64,000 nt of DNA from assembly GCF_002356555.2 (NCBI RefSeq), contig NZ_AP017372.2, positions 2,086,501-2,150,500 on the forward strand, given 5' to 3'. A model generated the notes under the pieces. That model ran no database searches and had not been told where the DNA came from. It was given only the letters and a program-made list of their open reading frames with translations. Made by a program: the position numbers and the translations under genes. Origin of the DNA: Halorhodospira halochloris. Its GTDB lineage: Bacteria; Pseudomonadota; Gammaproteobacteria; Nitrococcales; Halorhodospiraceae. Below, piece after piece: positions 62,361 through 64,000 of the stretch (position 1 is the stretch's first letter; each line of letters opens with the position of its first letter).

Positions 62361-64000
62361 CTAGGAGCTAGATGTGGATCCATGCGTCTCTCCCGGGGTT
62401 GTGGCGGTATCGGACGGCCTCCGCGGCGCCAGCGACTCGATCCACTGTCGCAGCTCCGCGCGATCTAGCGGCTTGCTCAGAAATGCATCGAAGAGACCGG
62501 CCTCAATGACCGACTCCACCTCGCTGCGGGCATAGGCGGTGTAAAGGGCAATAGGAACTCGGGTGTGTCCTTGGGCCCTCTCCTCTGATCGTATGCGCTC
62601 GGCCAGCTCCTCACCATCGAATCCGGGCATGTTGCGGTCGATGATCAAAGCATCGAAAGTCCGTGTTTGCCAAGCCTCCAGAGCGCCGGCGCCGTCCTCG
62701 GCCGTGGTGACCGTGCAGCCGAGTTGCTCGAGCAGGGTACGGGCCAGGAAGACATTGACCGTCTCGTCATCGGCCACCAACACATTCAGTGTGCTGGCCG
62801 GAGCATCCCCGCTAAGGGGAAGGGAGGCACGGCCGCAGCCTGAGTCGGCGTTCTGGGTCGCCTCGGGCGCCGCAACCGGCGGCAACGGGAGCGTCACGCT
62901 AAACGTGGAGCCCACCCCGGGTGCGCTCTGAAGAGAAACCTCCCCGCCGAAAAGCTCAGTGAGTTCGCGCACGATAGCCAGCCCCAGACCGTGGCCACTG
63001 CGCGAGCCTCGGTAGCCAGCGCGATCGAAGGCCGCGAAGATGTGCTCCTGATCCTCTGGGGAGATCCCCGGCCCGGTATCGCGTACCCGGAAGCTGATCC
63101 ATTCACCGTGGCCTGCGCTTACCGTCAGATCGACCTGGCCCTCATTGGTATACTTGATCGCGTTGCCGAGCAAATTCGACAGGATCTGGCCCAGCCGGGT
63201 GGCATCGGCCTCTACCCACTGCGGCACGCCAGGCTCGATTTCACTGGTGAACTGCAGGCCGTGCTCTTCGGCGAGGTGGCGGTGCACGGTGCACTGGCTT
63301 TCGATCGCGGCGTGCAGATCAAACGGCGCTGGCTGCAACTTGAGCCGGCCAGACTGCAACCTACCGAGATCTAGCAACGAATCGATCAGCTCCAGCAGCC
63401 GGCGACTGGCGTGGCGGCACTGCTGCACGTAGCTTTGGCGCTGCTCCTCCTCCAGATCCGATGTGGCAAGCAGCTCGACGAATCCGGTCAACGCGTTAAG
63501 CGGCGTGCGCAGGTCGTGGCCGACGGCGTTGAGGAAGGTGGTCTTGGCCGCCACTGCCTCGGCCAAATCCTGTGCCGCTCGCTTCTGATCGCTGATATCG
63601 AAGCTTACGCCAAGCATTTCCACCAGCTCGCCGCGAGAATTGGTGATAGGGTGGATCGTGAGCAGCGCCGGGAATCTACTGCCATCCCGGCGAACCAGTT
63701 CCGTCTCCATGCGGGCGGGTTGGTGCTCATGGCACAGGGGATCGACATATCCGGGTAGCCGTTCGCTGTCAGCATCAGTATGCAACAGGCTTACGTGTCG
63801 GCCGATCAGCTCCTCACGGCTGTATCCAAACAGCGCCTCAGCACCGGTGCTAGCCTCAAGGATTACCGAATTCAGATCCGTTTTAATCAGGCTGACTGAC
63901 TCGGCGGCCGCGAAGATCGCTTCGAGATCGTGCTTGCGCGCCTCAAGTTGCTCGCGCAGCTGCTGTTCAGCCTGCTCAGCACGCCGGCGCTCGGTGATGT
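62361..64000 (-). CDS. Hybrid sensor histidine kinase (PAS-HisKA-HATPase-REC), 5' end beyond window
   Basis: The frame is open to the right edge, so the N-terminus lies outside. Visible domains: a coiled coil entering a PAS/PAC domain (FGYSREELIG, PITNSRGELVEMLG), HisKA (AVGHDLRTPL, with Gly before the His where Ser is usual), HATPase_c (NAIKYTNEG, HGLGLAI) and REC (LIIDRNMPG). Arrangement is as in the kinases at 9.4 and 14.4/19.3 kb. The TTG at 63785 is not the real start, because the PAS fold continues upstream of it. Confidence 0.92.
   Translation of the reverse strand, partial: ITERRRAEQAEQQLREQLEARKHDLEAIFAAAESVSLIKTDLNSVILEASTGAEALFGYSREELIGRHVSLLHTDADSERLPGYVDPLCHEHQPARMETELVRRDGSRFPALLTIHPITNSRGELVEMLGVSFDISDQKRAAQDLAEAVAAKTTFLNAVGHDLRTPLNALTGFVELLATSDLEEEQRQSYVQQCRHASRRLLELIDSLLDLGRLQSGRLKLQPAPFDLHAAIESQCTVHRHLAEEHGLQFTSEIEPGVPQWVEADATRLGQILSNLLGNAIKYTNEGQVDLTVSAGHGEWISFRVRDTGPGISPEDQEHIFAAFDRAGYRGSRSGHGLGLAIVRELTELFGGEVSLQSAPGVGSTFSVTLPLPPVAAPEATQNADSGCGRASLPLSGDAPASTLNVLVADDETVNVFLARTLLEQLGCTVTTAEDGAGALEAWQTRTFDALIIDRNMPGFDGEELAERIRSEERAQGHTRVPIALYTAYARSEVESVIEAGLFDAFLSKPLDRAELRQWIESLAPRRPSDTATTPGETHGSTSSS

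Overview
The window looks like chromosome of a free-living gammaproteobacterium. The cluster yciO-trpS-scpA-scpB-rluB with yciK close by is a gammaproteobacterial arrangement. The many multi-PAS hybrid sensor kinases, GGDEF/EAL proteins, cobalamin gene and sodium-coupled transporters would suit an Ectothiorhodospiraceae-type (Halorhodospira-like) organism; that placement is inference. No rRNA, tRNA or CRISPR array was recognised.

Layout. 0.1-6.1 kb: an SDR and an endonuclease III-like glycosylase on +, then a minus-strand run rluB, scpB, scpA, trpS, yciO (chromosome condensation, translation, rRNA modification). 6.2-6.8 kb: two tiny single-pass membrane proteins facing away from each other across a perfect 59-bp inverted repeat. 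7-9 kb: a membrane-anchored TlpA-like thioredoxin and two tandem half-size permeases. 9-14 kb: hybrid kinase, MFS protein, ATP-grasp protein. 14.4-20.4 kb: one hybrid kinase gene split in two by a 3.46-kb IS21-family element with 6-bp target duplication. 20.7-29.6 kb: a serine hydrolase, then a complete type I Wadjet anti-plasmid operon (jetA-jetB-jetC-jetD, minus strand) behind an SDR. 30-37 kb: a 1910-residue CBS/PAS/kinase/REC/HPt sensor and a REC-GGDEF diguanylate cyclase. 37.5-40 kb: a small membrane protein, a phage-type repressor divergent from a hidden Ner/Nlp-like gene that needs a -1 frameshift, a lipoprotein and a precorrin-8X methylmutase. 40-48.4 kb: an outer-membrane-like protein and mgtE behind a long structured-looking leader; a decayed duplicate of this locus lies at 48 kb. 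Between them are a PAS-GGDEF-EAL protein, an MCP remnant, a YaiI protein and a Na/phosphate symporter. 48.7-64 kb: ComEC-like MBL-HhH protein plus DUF3006 partner, a dihydrolipoamide dehydrogenase-like enzyme, DUF1523, two serine hydrolases, a haem-binding lipoprotein, DCC protein, lipocalin, a broken AAA/PD-DExK gene, an alanine/sodium symporter and a kinase running off the right edge.

The most unusual feature is a dispersed family of about 130-160 bp palindromic elements (P1-P18 here), all intergenic. Each has a conserved core of about 65 bp flanked by 35-55 bp arms. The arms differ between copies, but within a copy the two arms are (near-)perfect complements. The arms have the A-tract/GC-stem/T-tract form of bidirectional terminators. 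This family and the duplicated mgtE-leader element are the best candidates for something undescribed.
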